From Nitrosomonas cryotolerans ATCC 49181 (lineage in GTDB: Bacteria; Pseudomonadota; Gammaproteobacteria; Burkholderiales; Nitrosomonadaceae): DNA of 64,000 nt. Of the stretch, positions 49,063-61,524 are shown piece by piece. How positions within the stretch are numbered: the stretch's first letter is position 1; each line of letters opens with the position of its first letter. Below the pieces are notes generated by a model, which was not told where the DNA came from, ran no database searches, and saw only the letters and a program-made list of their open reading frames with translations. A program made the translations under genes and the position numbers. The stretch spans positions 1,116,001 through 1,180,000 of the forward strand of contig NZ_FSRO01000001.1 of NCBI RefSeq assembly GCF_900143275.1, written 5' to 3'.

Positions 49063-50139
49063 ATGAAAAAACAACGTGTAATAGTGGGCCTGTCGGGTGG
49101 TGTTGATTCATCTGTAGCGGCCTGGTTGCTGAAACAACAAGGTTATGATGTGATTGGCCTGTTTATGAAAAACTGGGAGGAGGAGGATACAGACACGTAT
49201 TGTTCTTCGCGCCAGGATTTTATTGATGCAGCGTCGGTAGCTGATATCATCGGAATTCCGCTGGAAGTGGCAAATTTCTCTACAGAATATAAGGAACGCG
49301 TATTTTCCCTTTTTCTTGCTGAATATCAGGCGGGACGGACACCGAATCCGGATGTGTTGTGTAATGCCGAAATCAAGTTCAAGGCATTTCTGGATCATGC
49401 AATTAATCTGGGTGCGGATTATATTGCAACCGGTCATTATGCGCAGGTACGGAAAATAAATGACTCATATCAATTGCTAAAGGGAGAAGATGGTACGAAA
49501 GATCAAAGCTATTTTCTCTACCGGTTGAATCAGTCTCAGTTAGCCAGAACGTTGTTTCCCGTGGGAAATCTCTATAAACGAAATGTGCGTAGAATTGCAC
49601 AAGAACAGAAGTTACCTAATTTTTCTAAAAAAGATAGCACGGGGATTTGCTTTATCGGGGAAAGGCCATTCAGAGAGTTTCTTAAACGTTATTTACCCCA
49701 CGAGCCAGGGGAAATAAGGACATTCGAGGGAAAGACAGTTGGTGAACATATAGGTTTGATGTATTACACTATTGGACAGCGGCAGGGGTTAGGAATTGGT
49801 GGTGTCCAAAATAGCAGTGATAAGCCCTGGTTTGTTGCAGGGAAAAATATGACGGATAATATTCTGATTGTTGTACAGGGGCATGATCATGCTGAGTTGC
49901 TGCGTTCTACGTTGACTGCTGCCGATTTGACGTGGATTAACGGTAAAGCGCCGCACTGCGATTGGGTGTACACAGCTAAAACGCGTTATCGTCAATCTGA
50001 TGCACCTTGCGCGATTGTTCGTGTCAATCAAGCTGCTTGTCAAATTGAGTTTGCTCAATCGCAGTGGGCTGTAACGCCCGGTCAGTCGGTAGTGGTGTAT
50101 GAGAGCAAGGTATGTCTGGGTGGTGGGATCATCGTATAG
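49063..50139 (+). CDS. mnmA: tRNA-specific 2-thiouridylase
   Basis: 358 residues. The PP-loop [15 protein letters not shown] binds ATP; C100 ([10 protein letters not shown]) and C196 ([11 protein letters not shown]) are the catalytic pair that thiolates U34 of tRNAs for Lys, Glu and Gln. It receives sulfur through the Tus relay, not in this window. Length is typical. Confidence 0.97.
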   Translation: MKKQRVIVGLSGGVDSSVAAWLLKQQGYDVIGLFMKNWEEEDTDTYCSSRQDFIDAASVADIIGIPLEVANFSTEYKERVFSLFLAEYQAGRTPNPDVLCNAEIKFKAFLDHAINLGADYIATGHYAQVRKINDSYQLLKGEDGTKDQSYFLYRLNQSQLARTLFPVGNLYKRNVRRIAQEQKLPNFSKKDSTGICFIGERPFREFLKRYLPHEPGEIRTFEGKTVGEHIGLMYYTIGQRQGLGIGGVQNSSDKPWFVAGKNMTDNILIVVQGHDHAELLRSTLTAADLTWINGKAPHCDWVYTAKTRYRQSDAPCAIVRVNQAACQIEFAQSQWAVTPGQSVVVYESKVCLGGGIIV

Positions 50140-50395
50140 TAAAAAGTAATGCGCCCATTATGTGGTTTTTACCTGGCATCTTTTGCGAATCCGGATTGAT
50201 CCACGAATAGAAATATATATTTTAAATCAATAGGTTGTGTTTATTTTTTTATTTGATGGGTTAGATAGCCGCTCTGTTATCTGGATACGAAATAAGGCGA
50301 CCGATGGTTATTGATCGACACGATCTTCAAGCTATGAGATCAGTTATTGTTAGGGAGTATTTATCATGGGATCATGGAAAAATAAACAGGGATAA

Positions 50396-51013
50396 TTATC
50401 CTTTAGGTGCCGTGTCGATAAATGAGGTCCGTTGCGTGAGTCTTCCTGCAAGACCGGTAAGGTTAGCGTAAGTGGCACGCCACTGAATTTCTGGAAAGCG
50501 TAGTGTCAGATAATCCATTGCGCAGCCCAGTGCAATGTCAGCCAATGTAAAAGTATGACCATGACACCATTCCCTGTCCCCTAGCTCAACTGCCGCGGCT
50601 TTTATACCCATTTCAATTTTCTGTTGTTGACGAGCTATCCATTCGTGGCTCTGTTGAGAGGTAGGTCGCTTGCGTTCTAGAAAAATAGTAGCGGCAGCAT
50701 CACATATTCCATCTGCTAATGCTTCCCAGCGTTTCACCATGGTACGATCGTAGCTGGACCGGGGAATCAGATGTATCGCTGACTGAGGGCTCTCGATACT
50801 GTCAAGATACTCAGCAATGACGCGCGAATCATATAGAATATCTTCATTATCCATAATCAATACAGGTATTTTGCCTAACGGATTATGACTGGATACCCGA
50901 GTACTGCTGTCCCATGGGTTATCGACACTAAATTCATAATGAATTTGCTTTTCCGCAAGGATAATCCGTACTTTGCGCACATATGGACTGGTAAGGGATC
51001 CGATAATTTTCAT
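50396..51013 (-). CDS. glutathione S-transferase family protein
   Basis: 205 residues: N-terminal thioredoxin-like domain (KIIGSLTSPYVRKVRIILAEKQIHYE; the S near position 8 is the likely glutathione contact), then an all-helical C-terminal domain (DGICDAAATIFLERKRPTS). Related to YibF-type GSTs. Substrate unknown. It is divergent from purB. Confidence 0.88.
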   Translation of the reverse strand: MKIIGSLTSPYVRKVRIILAEKQIHYEFSVDNPWDSSTRVSSHNPLGKIPVLIMDNEDILYDSRVIAEYLDSIESPQSAIHLIPRSSYDRTMVKRWEALADGICDAAATIFLERKRPTSQQSHEWIARQQQKIEMGIKAAAVELGDREWCHGHTFTLADIALGCAMDYLTLRFPEIQWRATYANLTGLAGRLTQRTSFIDTAPKG

Positions 51014-51055
51014 AATATACCGTAATATAAATTATAGATTATACTGTTTTAGTAG

Positions 51056-52507
<1,452 letters not shown>

Positions 52508-52523
52508 AGTATATTGTTCAAAT

Positions 52524-52544
52524 AGAATCTCAAGGCATGATTCT
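52524..52544 (+). terminator. weak terminator-like hairpin after purB
   Basis: AGAATC and GATTCT around a 9-base loop, with a T-run about 6 bases further on. Weak stem; low confidence. Confidence 0.3.
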
Positions 52545-52613
52545 TAGATCATTTTTCTTGATTGCAGTGACCCTAATCAATTTATAAGCTCGGAATAATT
52601 TTATTTTCTGGTG

Positions 52614-52642
52614 CTTGAAATCCAGAAAATTATCCCAATCTT
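52614..52642 (+). promoter_or_regulatory. sigma32-type promoter of the grpE-dnaK-dnaJ operon
   Basis: CTTGAAA at 52614-52620, 13 bases, then CCCAATCTT at 52634-52642. This matches the RpoH consensus as well as the clpB one. Transcription would begin near 52648, about 20 bases from the GrpE start, which also argues against the longer open frame that begins at 52611. Confidence 0.72.
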
Positions 52643-52667
52643 CACCGGACAGAAATTAGGAGGTATG

Positions 52668-53243
52668 ATGCAAAATTCAGAAAATTCAAAATCCGAACAT
52701 CCTGAAATAGATCTAGATATTCATGCCGATACGGCAGAAAATACTAAGGATAAACCAATTGAATCAGAAGCAGCTAGTCAGCCCAGTCTGGATCAATTAC
52801 TAAAAGAAGCGGAACTAAAGGCTGCCGAACATCACGATGCGTGGTTACGTGCTAAGGCTGATGCGGAAAATATGCGTAAGCGGGCCCAGGTAGATGTTGC
52901 TAATGCACATAAGTACGCGGTAGAGAATTTTTCTAGCGAACTGTTGGCCGTAGTGGATAGCTTAGAGGCTGCACTGACGGTTGAAAATGCAAGCGTAGAG
53001 AATTTTAAAGATGGTATGGAATTAACGCATAAGCAATTGATAACTGTTTTTGATAAATTCAGTATCAAGGTGATTAATCCCGTGGGAGAAAAGTTCGATC
53101 CCCATCAACACCAGGCTATGTGTACAGTAGATTCTGAGCTTGTCCCAAATACAGTAGTACAAGTGATGCAAAAGGGCTACAGATTACATGATCGAATCAT
53201 TCGTCCGGCACTCGTATCTGTTTCAAAAACCAAAGATACTTGA
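52668..53243 (+). CDS. grpE: nucleotide exchange factor GrpE
   Basis: 191 residues from 52668 (52665 is an alternative ATG; the AGGAGG ribosome site fits 52668 better). A disordered acidic N-terminus, a long coiled coil ([29 protein letters not shown]) and the C-terminal beta domain ([35 protein letters not shown]). It releases ADP from DnaK and senses heat. First gene of the operon. Confidence 0.95.
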   Translation: MQNSENSKSEHPEIDLDIHADTAENTKDKPIESEAASQPSLDQLLKEAELKAAEHHDAWLRAKADAENMRKRAQVDVANAHKYAVENFSSELLAVVDSLEAALTVENASVENFKDGMELTHKQLITVFDKFSIKVINPVGEKFDPHQHQAMCTVDSELVPNTVVQVMQKGYRLHDRIIRPALVSVSKTKDT

Positions 53244-53311
53244 AATTTCGATAAGAATCTCCACTTTTTGATCAGTTGATAGACAGAATTAATATTTAAA
53301 AGGATCCAGTC

Positions 53312-55246
53312 ATGGCAAAAACTATCGGTATCGACTTGGGTACCACTAACTCTTGTGTAGCAGTGATGGAGAATGGTAAACCCAAGGTAATTGAAAATGC
53401 AGAAGGTGCGCGTACCACGCCTTCTATTGTCGCGTATACAGAAGATAATGAAATCCTGGTAGGGGCTTCTGCCAAGCGTCAGGCAGTGACCAATCCAAAG
53501 AACACCCTGTTTGCGGTTAAACGTCTTATTGGACGACGTTTTGACGAAGATATGGTGCAGAAAGATATTAAAATGGTTCCTTATAGCATCATCCGAGCAG
53601 ATAACAATGATGCGTGGGTTGAAGTACGTGGTAAAAAAATTGCACCACCCGAGGTTTCCGCACAGGTTCTAATGAAGATGAAGAAAACGGCTGAGGATTA
53701 TCTCGGTGAATCTGTGACTGATGCCGTCATTACTGTACCCGCCTATTTTAATGATTCGCAACGTCAGGCAACAAAGGATGCAGGGCGCATTGCTGGACTG
53801 GATGTAAAGCGGATTATCAATGAGCCAACTGCTGCCGCATTGGCTTTTGGTATGGATAAAAAAGAGGGTGATCGCAAAATTGTTGTATATGATCTTGGTG
53901 GTGGTACCTTTGACATTTCTGTTATTGAAATTGCTGAAGTAGAGGGCGAGCACCAATTTGAGGTGTTGGCTACGAATGGTGATACTTTCCTGGGCGGTGA
54001 AGATTTTGATTCGCGTGTGATGGAATACCTGGTCAATGAGTTTAAGAAAGAGAGCGGCATTGATTTAAAGCAGGACATGTTGGCATTGCAACGTTTGAAA
54101 GATGCTGCAGAGAAGGCTAAGATTGAGCTTTCATCCAGTCAACAAACCGAAGTTAATTTGCCTTATATCACGGCTGATTCAGCGGGTCCTAAACATTTGG
54201 CAATTAAAATTACGCGTGCTAAATTAGAAAGTCTGGTAGAACAATTAATAGAGCGTACAGCTGAGCCTTGTCGGATTGCAATGAAAGATGCTGGTCTATC
54301 TGCCTCGGATATCGATGATGTTATTTTGGTTGGTGGGCAAACGCGTATGCCCAAGGTTCAGGAGAAAGTAAAAGAGATTTTTGGCAAAGAACCGCGTAAA
54401 GATGTTAATCCAGATGAGGCGGTAGCAGTGGGTGCTGCCATTCAGGGTGGGGTGTTACAAGGTGATGTTAAAGATGTGTTGTTGTTGGATGTCACGCCAT
54501 TATCTCTGGGTATCGAGACACTGGGTGGTGTGATGACTAAACTGATTCAGAAAAATACGACGATTCCGACCAAGGCACAGCAGGTATTTTCAACTGCAGA
54601 TGATAGCCAGACTGCGGTAACAATTCATGTGTTACAGGGTGAACGTGAAATGGCTTCGGGTAATAAAAGCCTGGGGCAATTTAATTTAACAGACATCCCA
54701 TCGGCCCCGCGTGGTATGCCGCAAATTGAGGTGGCATTTGATATTGATGCCAATGGTATATTACATGTATCCGCTAAAGATAAAGCGACTGGTAAGGAAA
54801 ATAAGATAAAAATCCAGGCAAGCTCTGGTTTATCAAGTGAAGAAGTTGAGCGCATGGTGAAGGATGCGGAAGCTCACGCTGAGGAAGATCATAAGACATT
54901 TGAGCTTGTTTCTAGCCGTAATCAATGTGATGCGATGATCCATTCCACAAGAAAATCTTTGGCAGAACACGGCGATAAGCTGGATAACGATGAAAAATCA
55001 AAAATTGAGACCGCATTGAAGGATGCGGAGGATGCGCTCAAATCAAGTAATAAAGACGATATAGATGCCAAAACACAGGCGTTGACGGAAGCTTCGCATA
55101 AATTAGCTGAGAAAATGTATAAGCAGGAACAAGGTCAGCAGGCTCAATCCGATGCGGAATCAGCATCATCGAATAAGAACGAAAAATCAGTTGAAGGCGA
55201 GGTGGTCGATGCAGAATTTGAGGAAGTTAAGAATAACAAAAAATAA
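53312..55246 (+). CDS. dnaK: chaperone DnaK (Hsp70)
   Basis: 644 residues. ATPase domain with [30 protein letters not shown] and the [14 protein letters not shown] linker; the substrate domain and lid end in [11 protein letters not shown]. It folds proteins with DnaJ and GrpE and partners with ClpB. Ribosome site AAAAGGA 9 bases from the ATG. 68 bases after grpE. Confidence 0.98.
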   Translation: MAKTIGIDLGTTNSCVAVMENGKPKVIENAEGARTTPSIVAYTEDNEILVGASAKRQAVTNPKNTLFAVKRLIGRRFDEDMVQKDIKMVPYSIIRADNNDAWVEVRGKKIAPPEVSAQVLMKMKKTAEDYLGESVTDAVITVPAYFNDSQRQATKDAGRIAGLDVKRIINEPTAAALAFGMDKKEGDRKIVVYDLGGGTFDISVIEIAEVEGEHQFEVLATNGDTFLGGEDFDSRVMEYLVNEFKKESGIDLKQDMLALQRLKDAAEKAKIELSSSQQTEVNLPYITADSAGPKHLAIKITRAKLESLVEQLIERTAEPCRIAMKDAGLSASDIDDVILVGGQTRMPKVQEKVKEIFGKEPRKDVNPDEAVAVGAAIQGGVLQGDVKDVLLLDVTPLSLGIETLGGVMTKLIQKNTTIPTKAQQVFSTADDSQTAVTIHVLQGEREMASGNKSLGQFNLTDIPSAPRGMPQIEVAFDIDANGILHVSAKDKATGKENKIKIQASSGLSSEEVERMVKDAEAHAEEDHKTFELVSSRNQCDAMIHSTRKSLAEHGDKLDNDEKSKIETALKDAEDALKSSNKDDIDAKTQALTEASHKLAEKMYKQEQGQQAQSDAESASSNKNEKSVEGEVVDAEFEEVKNNKK

Positions 55247-55261
55247 ATTGCACATTTGAGC

Positions 55262-55325
55262 GGTTAAGATGCAGAGACGCAAAGAACGATAAATAAGATC
55301 TCTTTGTGTACTCTGCGCTTTGGCA
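55262..55325. repeat. imperfect inverted repeat between dnaK and dnaJ
   Basis: GCAGAGACGCAAAGA...TCTTTGTGTACTCTGC can form an imperfect stem. It resembles common extragenic palindromic repeats built of GCAGAGACGCAAAG units. In the mRNA it could lower dnaJ expression or protect dnaK mRNA; this is inference. Confidence 0.55.
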
Positions 55326-55395
55326 TTCAGTTGGAAAATAAAGAATCTTCCTTGAAGGAATAGCCTTACTTATAGCATGGTAACAGAAAATATAT

Positions 55396-56505
55396 ATGAA
55401 TAAACGTGATTATTATGAGGTGTTGGGCATCAACAGGAATGCTGATGAAGATGCCATCAAAAAGGCCTATCGTAAGTTGGCAATGAAACATCATCCCGAT
55501 CGTAATTCCGGAAATGTTGAGTCTGAAGAATTATTTAAAGAGGCCAAGGAAGCCTACGAAGTATTGACTGATGCCAGTAAACGTGCGGCATATGACCAGT
55601 ATGGCCATGCGGGTGTCGATGCTAGCGCAGCGGGTGCAGGTGGTGCTCAGGGTTTCAGTGATGCATTTGGTGATATTTTTGGTGATATTTTTGGCGGGCG
55701 CGGGGCTCGTTCCAATATCCACCGCGGTTCAGATTTGCGCTACAACCTGGAAATCTCACTAGAACAGGCCGCCCGGGGAACTGAAACAAAAATACGTATT
55801 CCGACCATGGATACTTGTGATGTTTGCCACGGTGATGGCGCGAAGCCAGGCACTTCTCCGAAGACTTGTCCTACTTGTAATGGTCATGGACAGGTAAGAA
55901 TGCAACAAGGATTTTTCTCAATCCAGCAAACCTGTCCAAAATGTCATGGTAATGGAAAGGTAGTTGCAAACCCTTGTGGAACTTGTCATGGTGCGGGTCG
56001 CGTTAAGCGACATAAAACACTATCGGTAAAAATTCCGGTGGGTGTGGATGATGGTGATCGTATTCGCTTATCTGGTGAAGGTGAAACCGGAGTAAATGGT
56101 GGTCCACCAGGTGATTTATATGTCGTTATTCACTTATCGGCTCATTCCGTATTTCAACGAGATGGCAATGATTTGCACTGTGAAATTCCGATTAGCTTTA
56201 GTGCTGCTGCGCTTGGAGGAGAGATTGAAGTACCCACATTAGATGGTCATGCCAAAATAAAGGTGCCAGCAGAAACACAAACGGGAAAAATCTTTAGACT
56301 ACGTGAAAAAGGTATTAAAGGCGTGCGCAGTCATACTTATGGCGATCTGCTATGTCATGTTGTTGTAGAAACACCGGTAAAACTTACTGCGAGGCAGAGA
56401 GAATTATTGCACGAACTAGAAGAAATTAGCCAAACAGACGGATCTCGTCATAGTCCTCGTGCCAAATCATGGATGGATAAAGCACGAGAGTTCTTTTCAG
56501 AATAA
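55396..56505 (+). CDS. dnaJ: chaperone DnaJ (Hsp40)
   Basis: 369 residues: J domain with the HPD motif (KHHPDRN), Gly/Phe-rich linker with [12 protein letters not shown], four CxxCxGxG zinc repeats ([32 protein letters not shown]) and two client-binding barrels. It stimulates DnaK ATPase. 149 bases downstream of dnaK. Confidence 0.98.
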   Translation: MNKRDYYEVLGINRNADEDAIKKAYRKLAMKHHPDRNSGNVESEELFKEAKEAYEVLTDASKRAAYDQYGHAGVDASAAGAGGAQGFSDAFGDIFGDIFGGRGARSNIHRGSDLRYNLEISLEQAARGTETKIRIPTMDTCDVCHGDGAKPGTSPKTCPTCNGHGQVRMQQGFFSIQQTCPKCHGNGKVVANPCGTCHGAGRVKRHKTLSVKIPVGVDDGDRIRLSGEGETGVNGGPPGDLYVVIHLSAHSVFQRDGNDLHCEIPISFSAAALGGEIEVPTLDGHAKIKVPAETQTGKIFRLREKGIKGVRSHTYGDLLCHVVVETPVKLTARQRELLHELEEISQTDGSRHSPRAKSWMDKAREFFSE

Positions 56506-56529
56506 TTCAAAGCGCTTCACTTTACGGAT

Positions 56530-56556
56530 GAATCGCTAAGCATATTGCTTAGATTC
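56530..56556 (+). terminator. hairpin after dnaJ
   Basis: GAAT-cg-CTAAGC around an ATATT loop with GCTTAG-ATTC. A stable stem 25 bases after the dnaJ stop, but the T-run is poor, so terminator function is likely rather than sure. Confidence 0.4.
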
Positions 56557-57434
56557 TTATGTCATACATTCAACGCTGGAGCACAACTCATGGCTAGCTT
56601 GATGTATGTGATTTGTGGATTGAATTATGGTTTGTGATCGTAGCAGGCTTTTTTCTATGCGGATAGTCCTGTTATCATTATCTGATTTTTCTGTATTGGT
56701 ATGTGTTTTAATACATGCCGTATTCAAATTCAGAAGTGAAGCGGGGTTGAGTAATTATTTGTCGTTTATTTTATCCGGAAGAATTGCCTTAAAATATCCA
56801 ACAATCAGATTCCTTCTTGTTAAGTAATTAATTATTAATCAGTATTTTTCAGATAATCCTCCAAAAACAGTAATCATATATCTCTGTATCCGTTATTAGA
56901 TCTATAAAAATCATGCTCACACTTCTAGCGAAGTGACATTGTTGAGTATTGGATAAACTGGATGAGACCTTTGCAAAACCCCAATAGTTAAAAAGTTAAC
57001 TATTTATAATCAATAGTCGAAAACTTCTGGCGAGGGCTTTTGCAAAAGTCTCTGGATATGTTGTTTTCTATCCCGTCGTAAGTTTCATGATCCTATATCT
57101 CTCCTACGGAGCTTAAATCACTCCGCAGGATTACCGATATACTAATACTAAGATCTTCCTGCGAATAATATACAGCTGATTGGATAATAATCCTGACTGC
57201 GTCACGGCCGGAATTCAATATAACGAAAATCCAACAACCACCTAATCAGATAGATCAATATTGAATATCTGAACTGGATCAGTTATAGAAAATATTGCGC
57301 GATACCCATGCGTTGAGTATCCTTAACCTGCGCTAGGTAAAGTTTCCATCTCCTTGTGCTTAGATCATAAGATGGTGTGTGTTGACACGGTGCTCTTAAT
57401 AATAATTAATTTCTAGAATAGTGGAGGATTTACT
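56557..57434. other. gene-free stretch upstream of the porin
   Basis: About 880 bases holding one MITE (copy G) and otherwise no recognised element. A short open frame at 56627-56827 is leucine-rich but has no ribosome site or family. Confidence 0.45.
56964..57052 (+). repeat. 89-bp MITE-like repeat, copy G
   Basis: Forward copy, the best preserved together with copy B: GAGACCTTTGCAAAACCCCA at the left and TTTTGCAAAAGTCTC at the right. Confidence 0.88.
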
Positions 57435-58616
57435 TTGCTTGCTTATCATAAAGTGCGTAGTAGTAAAAATCTGTCTTTTGCACTATGCGGTCTGTTTCTT
57501 CTCTCGTCTCTTGGGTATGCAGGTGACGACGGGTTGGCTAAAAGCCTCACCGGTTTCAATTATAATGAAACCACCTTTATGAAATCTCTGGGCATCAGAT
57601 TTGGTGGTTGGAGTGAAATTGGATTCACTGGTAATGTAGATGATCCGAGAGGAGGTAAAAATGGTGCCGTCACCTTTAATGATGGCGCCAATGAATTCAA
57701 TTTACATCAAGCATATGGATTCATTGAACATGAATTAGATATACAAGGGGATAGTTGGGATATCGGCTTCCGAGCAGATCTATTATATGGGACTGATGCT
57801 CGTTTCTCTTCCGCAACTAATTTTGATACTAATGTTCTTGATACAGATAAGCGACGTCAGCTAGTATTTCCACAAGCTTATGTGGATATTTACATGCCGA
57901 TAGGGAATGGAGTTGTGGCAAAAATTGGTCATTTTTATACCATTATCGGCTATGAGGTCGTTCCGGCACCGGATAATTTCTTTTTCTCGCACGCCTACGC
58001 AATGCAATATGGCGAACCATTTACTCATACGGGTGCCATGTTATCCTACGCGATTGATGATAATATCGTTATCACAGGCGGGGTAGTGACGGGTTGGGAT
58101 GCAAATTTTAAACAACCCGCTAATTTCCTGGGAGGAGTGACTTATACTACAGATGATGAGCGGACTTCTTTAGCAGCTTCTCTGATTACTGGTGACGTTG
58201 AAACAAATGGTTTGAATAATGACCATAATCGGACCATGTATAGTATTGTGCTTAATCATGATTTAACTGATAACCTTCACTATGTATTGCAGCATGACAT
58301 GGGTATCGAAGAGAAAACATCCTTGGCTCATTCAGCCAAATGGTATGGACTAAATCAGTATTTATTGTATGATATTTTGCATAATTTGGGAGCCGGACTG
58401 CGTATGGAGTGGTTCCGTGATGAGGATGGAACCAGAGTTAATGGTGTGGGTGATCACTTTATTGGCGTCACGGGTGGTCTGAACTATACACCGATATCTT
58501 GGCTGACTATACGCCCAGAAATCAGATATGATCGATCCGTTAATAACCAAACGTTTAATGATGGCAAGGACGATGATCAGATTCTCTTATCAATAAGCGG
58601 TATTTTTCGTTTCTAA
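57435..58616 (+). CDS. outer-membrane beta-barrel porin (BBP2/OmpL-like)
   Basis: 393 residues, TTG start preceded by GGAGG 8 bases upstream. A signal peptide (SFALCGLFLLSSLGYAG) precedes alternating amphipathic strands and a C-terminal aromatic (SGIFRF), both features of outer-membrane barrels. The motif KIGHFYTIIGYEVVPAPDNFFFSHAYAMQYGEPFTHTGAML is typical of the putative beta-barrel porin-2 family. Its solute is unknown. Monocistronic with a downstream terminator. Confidence 0.82.
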   Translation: MLAYHKVRSSKNLSFALCGLFLLSSLGYAGDDGLAKSLTGFNYNETTFMKSLGIRFGGWSEIGFTGNVDDPRGGKNGAVTFNDGANEFNLHQAYGFIEHELDIQGDSWDIGFRADLLYGTDARFSSATNFDTNVLDTDKRRQLVFPQAYVDIYMPIGNGVVAKIGHFYTIIGYEVVPAPDNFFFSHAYAMQYGEPFTHTGAMLSYAIDDNIVITGGVVTGWDANFKQPANFLGGVTYTTDDERTSLAASLITGDVETNGLNNDHNRTMYSIVLNHDLTDNLHYVLQHDMGIEEKTSLAHSAKWYGLNQYLLYDILHNLGAGLRMEWFRDEDGTRVNGVGDHFIGVTGGLNYTPISWLTIRPEIRYDRSVNNQTFNDGKDDDQILLSISGIFRF

Positions 58617-58629
58617 TTCGATATCAGAT

Positions 58630-58676
58630 AAGAAGAAGGAAGAGGTTTATGCGCACTTAAATTTCTTCTTTTTTTG
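58630..58676 (+). terminator. Rho-independent-like terminator after the porin
   Basis: AAGAAGAA (58630-58637) pairs with TTCTTCTT (58663-58670), followed by six T's. The loop is long (25 bases) but the T-run and position, 14 bases after the stop codon, are suitable. Confidence 0.5.
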
Positions 58677-58677
58677 T

Positions 58678-59079
58678 TCATTCGCTGCCTCTTGGTCTGG
58701 TAGTGTCTGCCAGTCTTTTGACGTTGTCACAATAATATGCGCTACCAGATATACGCGGACCAGACCCATATCCTGTGGAACCGTTATTCCATACTACATG
58801 GGTAGCGTTCAAATCCACCGCCTGCTCCAAGGCCTTATGCTTTCCTTTTTCTTTCCAAGCCGTTACACGGGTTTTTCCATAGCTTGATGAGCCTTGGACA
58901 TCGGCTAAAAATGTACAATTACTTATTTCTGATTCCGCGACTTGCTGAATATCGTAGTCATATTTCGATTCAGCAGCAACTACTGGCGTTATAAACAAGA
59001 TGAAGGAAAGTATAAAGCAAGAAGTGATAGCTGCCCGATATATCATTAACGGTAAATCTAGCGAAAATTCGAATTTCAT
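58678..59079 (-). CDS. DUF4156-like envelope protein
   Basis: 133 residues from the ATG at 59079, which has AAGGAG 9 bases upstream. A signal peptide through about residue 36 is followed by a mature domain with SNCTFLADVQGSSSYG and NATHVVWNNGST...YYCDN, the DUF4156 pattern with a probable disulfide. Function unknown; usually periplasmic. It lacks the lipobox cysteine that many members have. Confidence 0.72.
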   Translation of the reverse strand: MKFEFSLDLPLMIYRAAITSCFILSFILFITPVVAAESKYDYDIQQVAESEISNCTFLADVQGSSSYGKTRVTAWKEKGKHKALEQAVDLNATHVVWNNGSTGYGSGPRISGSAYYCDNVKRLADTTRPRGSE

Positions 59080-59308
59080 CAACGCTGCTCCTTTTGGAAT
59101 CTTTGCTTATTTTCTCATTCGGGTAGCTAAGTGAAGATGACTAAAATAATGATAATCTGCTCTTTTTAGTCGACAGTGATATATTTGAACGAATAGCTAC
59201 GCGCTTATGTTTGAATTGTTTCTACCAATAGTACCCGTGAAATAAATAATAGATAAGTGCTAAAAATAGAACTACATTGTTTCAATATAAGATACAATAA
59301 ATTCACCT

Positions 59309-60229
59309 ATGCAAGATCTTAATCTTTTCATGATTTTTGCACGAGTTGTGGAAGCAGGTAGTTTTTCAGAGGCCGCACGGCGATTAAATGTTTCTCGTTC
59401 AGCTGTTAGTAAAGCTGTTGCTAAGCTCGAGAAGTATTTTGGCGCCCGCTTACTCAATCGGAGCACTCGACATTTGAGCTTGACCGAAGCAGGCGCTGCG
59501 CTTGCCGAGCATTCTATGCGTATTTTGGAAGAGGTTGAGCAGGCTGAACAAGTAATCGGTAGCTTGCAAGTCGAGCCACGTGGACTATTAAAAGTAAGCG
59601 CATCAGTTGCGTTTGGCACATTGCATGTTGCTCCAGCGCTTGCTGATTTTCTCGCACGTTACCCTGAGATTAGGATTGATTTGACCATTACGGATCGCCC
59701 GGTCGATTTAGTAGAAGGGGGATATGATGTGCTGATTTGTGTGACAGGTGAGCCGGATCTTAATCTGGTAGCTCGCAAGCTTGCGCCGGTACGTCGCCAG
59801 CTATGTGCTACATTTCAATACTTTCAGCAACATGGCATTCCACAAACACCAGAAGACTTGGTAAAGCATAATTGCTTGGATTATACGCTCTCAGGTGAGC
59901 AGGGCTACTGGCGTTTTACCGGACCGGAGGGGGAAATTGCCGTTCCGGTATCAGGAACATTGCGGATTAACGATGACGATGCGCTTGCCGAGGCAGTTCT
60001 TGGTGGATTAGGTATCGCATTGCTGCCGACCTTCAGAGTTGGTAAAGATTTGCAAAATGGAAAGCTACAGGCTGTACTCTCTGAATATATACCGGTAGAG
60101 CGCTATGTTTACGCTTGTTATTTGCCAAGCCGGCATTTGCCTGCCAAGGTACGTTCTTTTATTGATTTTCTTGCAACGCGTATTGGATCAATTCCTTATT
60201 GGGACCGATCCGTCGAAGTGAGCGAATAA
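59309..60229 (+). CDS. LysR-family transcriptional regulator
   Basis: 306 residues: winged HTH at the N-terminus (AGSFSEAARRLNVSRSAVSKAVAKLE) and a periplasmic-binding-like effector domain (LLKVSASVAFGTLHVAPALADFLARYPEI; DRPVDLVEGGYDVLI). It resembles the CrgA/AaeR-like subgroup. LysR proteins often regulate a divergent gene, so the DUF4156-like gene on the opposite strand is a candidate target, from position only. Confidence 0.92.
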   Translation: MQDLNLFMIFARVVEAGSFSEAARRLNVSRSAVSKAVAKLEKYFGARLLNRSTRHLSLTEAGAALAEHSMRILEEVEQAEQVIGSLQVEPRGLLKVSASVAFGTLHVAPALADFLARYPEIRIDLTITDRPVDLVEGGYDVLICVTGEPDLNLVARKLAPVRRQLCATFQYFQQHGIPQTPEDLVKHNCLDYTLSGEQGYWRFTGPEGEIAVPVSGTLRINDDDALAEAVLGGLGIALLPTFRVGKDLQNGKLQAVLSEYIPVERYVYACYLPSRHLPAKVRSFIDFLATRIGSIPYWDRSVEVSE

Positions 60230-60456
60230 ATGTAATAGAGTCGCTTGTAGTAGGATAATATTTTTTGCTATTTTATAGCAGTATCTGCTGCTCTTTCAGA
60301 ATGACCGCAATACTATGCATTGTCGGATATATGGAGACCTGATTCATTATTAAACTATGTAGAAAATAGATAAATACTCAGAATCGAAATACATGGTTGT
60401 GCTATAAAATAAAATGAGTCTGTTGCTGAATCGAGAAAATACTGCTGTATGAGCAT

Positions 60457-61524
60457 TCATTCGGAATCATCAGGATTAAGAAAATTTTTATCGGACTTTG
60501 ACTGATGATAATATTCTCGCAATTTCTGTAATAAATGATTCATATCTTCGGGTAAAGTTGCTTCCCATTTCATTTTTTGTTTATTGTGCGGATGAATCAG
60601 CTCTAATCTTTGTGCATGAAGTGCCTGCCTGGAGAAATCGGTAATAATTTGTCTGGTTTCATGGGTTATTTTTTTTGGTTTACTGCCGTAAGTTGCATCA
60701 CCCACTAAGGGATAGCCAATCCAGTGCATATGTACACGAATTTGATGTGTTCGTCCTGTTTCCAGGCTGCACTGTAGCAGAGTGAAATTTTCTAGCTGTT
60801 CTAAAACTCGATAGTGGGTGCGTGCTTGCTTACCCCTTTCAGTGACCGCCATTTTTGTGCGCTGAATCGGGTGACGTCCTATAGGGGCATCGACACAGCT
60901 GCCGCGGCTATCTTTAACCTGACCATGTACTAATGCCAGATAATCACGTTTTATGGCATGTTCCTGTAATTGGCGTACCAGGTTGGTTTGTGCTTCCAGA
61001 GTTTTTGCCACAACCAGCAAGCCGCTGGTGTCCTTGTCCAAGCGATGAACGATGCCTGCTCGTGGGACACTGTTCAATTGCGCTGCGTGATGCAGCAAAG
61101 CATTTAATAGGGTGCCTTGCCAGTTACCGTTGCCAGGATGAACCACCATTCCAACCGGCTTGTTAATGATAATGAGAGTATCATCTTCATAAACAATATC
61201 CAGCTTGATGGCCTCAGCGATATGGCTGATATCAGATGTACTATCTTGCGGCTCAACCTGAATTTGCTCATGACCCCAGACTTTTTGTTTGGGGCTTGTT
61301 ACTTGAGCATCTACTGTTATGCGCTTTTCGAGTATCCATGTTTGCAGGCGATTACGCGACCAGTTGGGTAGTAAACGCGCTAAAGCCTGATCAAGACGAA
61401 GGCCCGCGTAATCCAGCGGAATGACTAGTTTAATAATAGTTTGATGCGATTTATCCGCTGCTGATGTAACAGGCTTTACGTTATAATCACCGAATATTTC
61501 TTTGTTTTTTTGATAATTTATCAT
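60457..61524 (-). CDS. rluD: ribosomal large subunit pseudouridine synthase D
   Basis: 355 residues from the ATG at 61524; a longer in-frame start would extend 81 bases into bamD. S4 domain (DQALARLLPNWSRNRLQTWI), then the RluA catalytic motif HRLDKDTSGL with the nucleophilic aspartate, and the C-terminal QALHAQRLELIHP. It modifies helix 69 of 23S rRNA. Its start codon overlaps that of divergent bamD by two bases, an unusual arrangement; the true start may lie further inside. Confidence 0.92.
   Translation of the reverse strand: MINYQKNKEIFGDYNVKPVTSAADKSHQTIIKLVIPLDYAGLRLDQALARLLPNWSRNRLQTWILEKRITVDAQVTSPKQKVWGHEQIQVEPQDSTSDISHIAEAIKLDIVYEDDTLIIINKPVGMVVHPGNGNWQGTLLNALLHHAAQLNSVPRAGIVHRLDKDTSGLLVVAKTLEAQTNLVRQLQEHAIKRDYLALVHGQVKDSRGSCVDAPIGRHPIQRTKMAVTERGKQARTHYRVLEQLENFTLLQCSLETGRTHQIRVHMHWIGYPLVGDATYGSKPKKITHETRQIITDFSRQALHAQRLELIHPHNKQKMKWEATLPEDMNHLLQKLREYYHQSKSDKNFLNPDDSE

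Noticed and set aside
56627-56827. 66-residue hydrophobic open frame
   Set aside because: No ribosome site, isolated, no family; chance in AT-rich DNA is likely.
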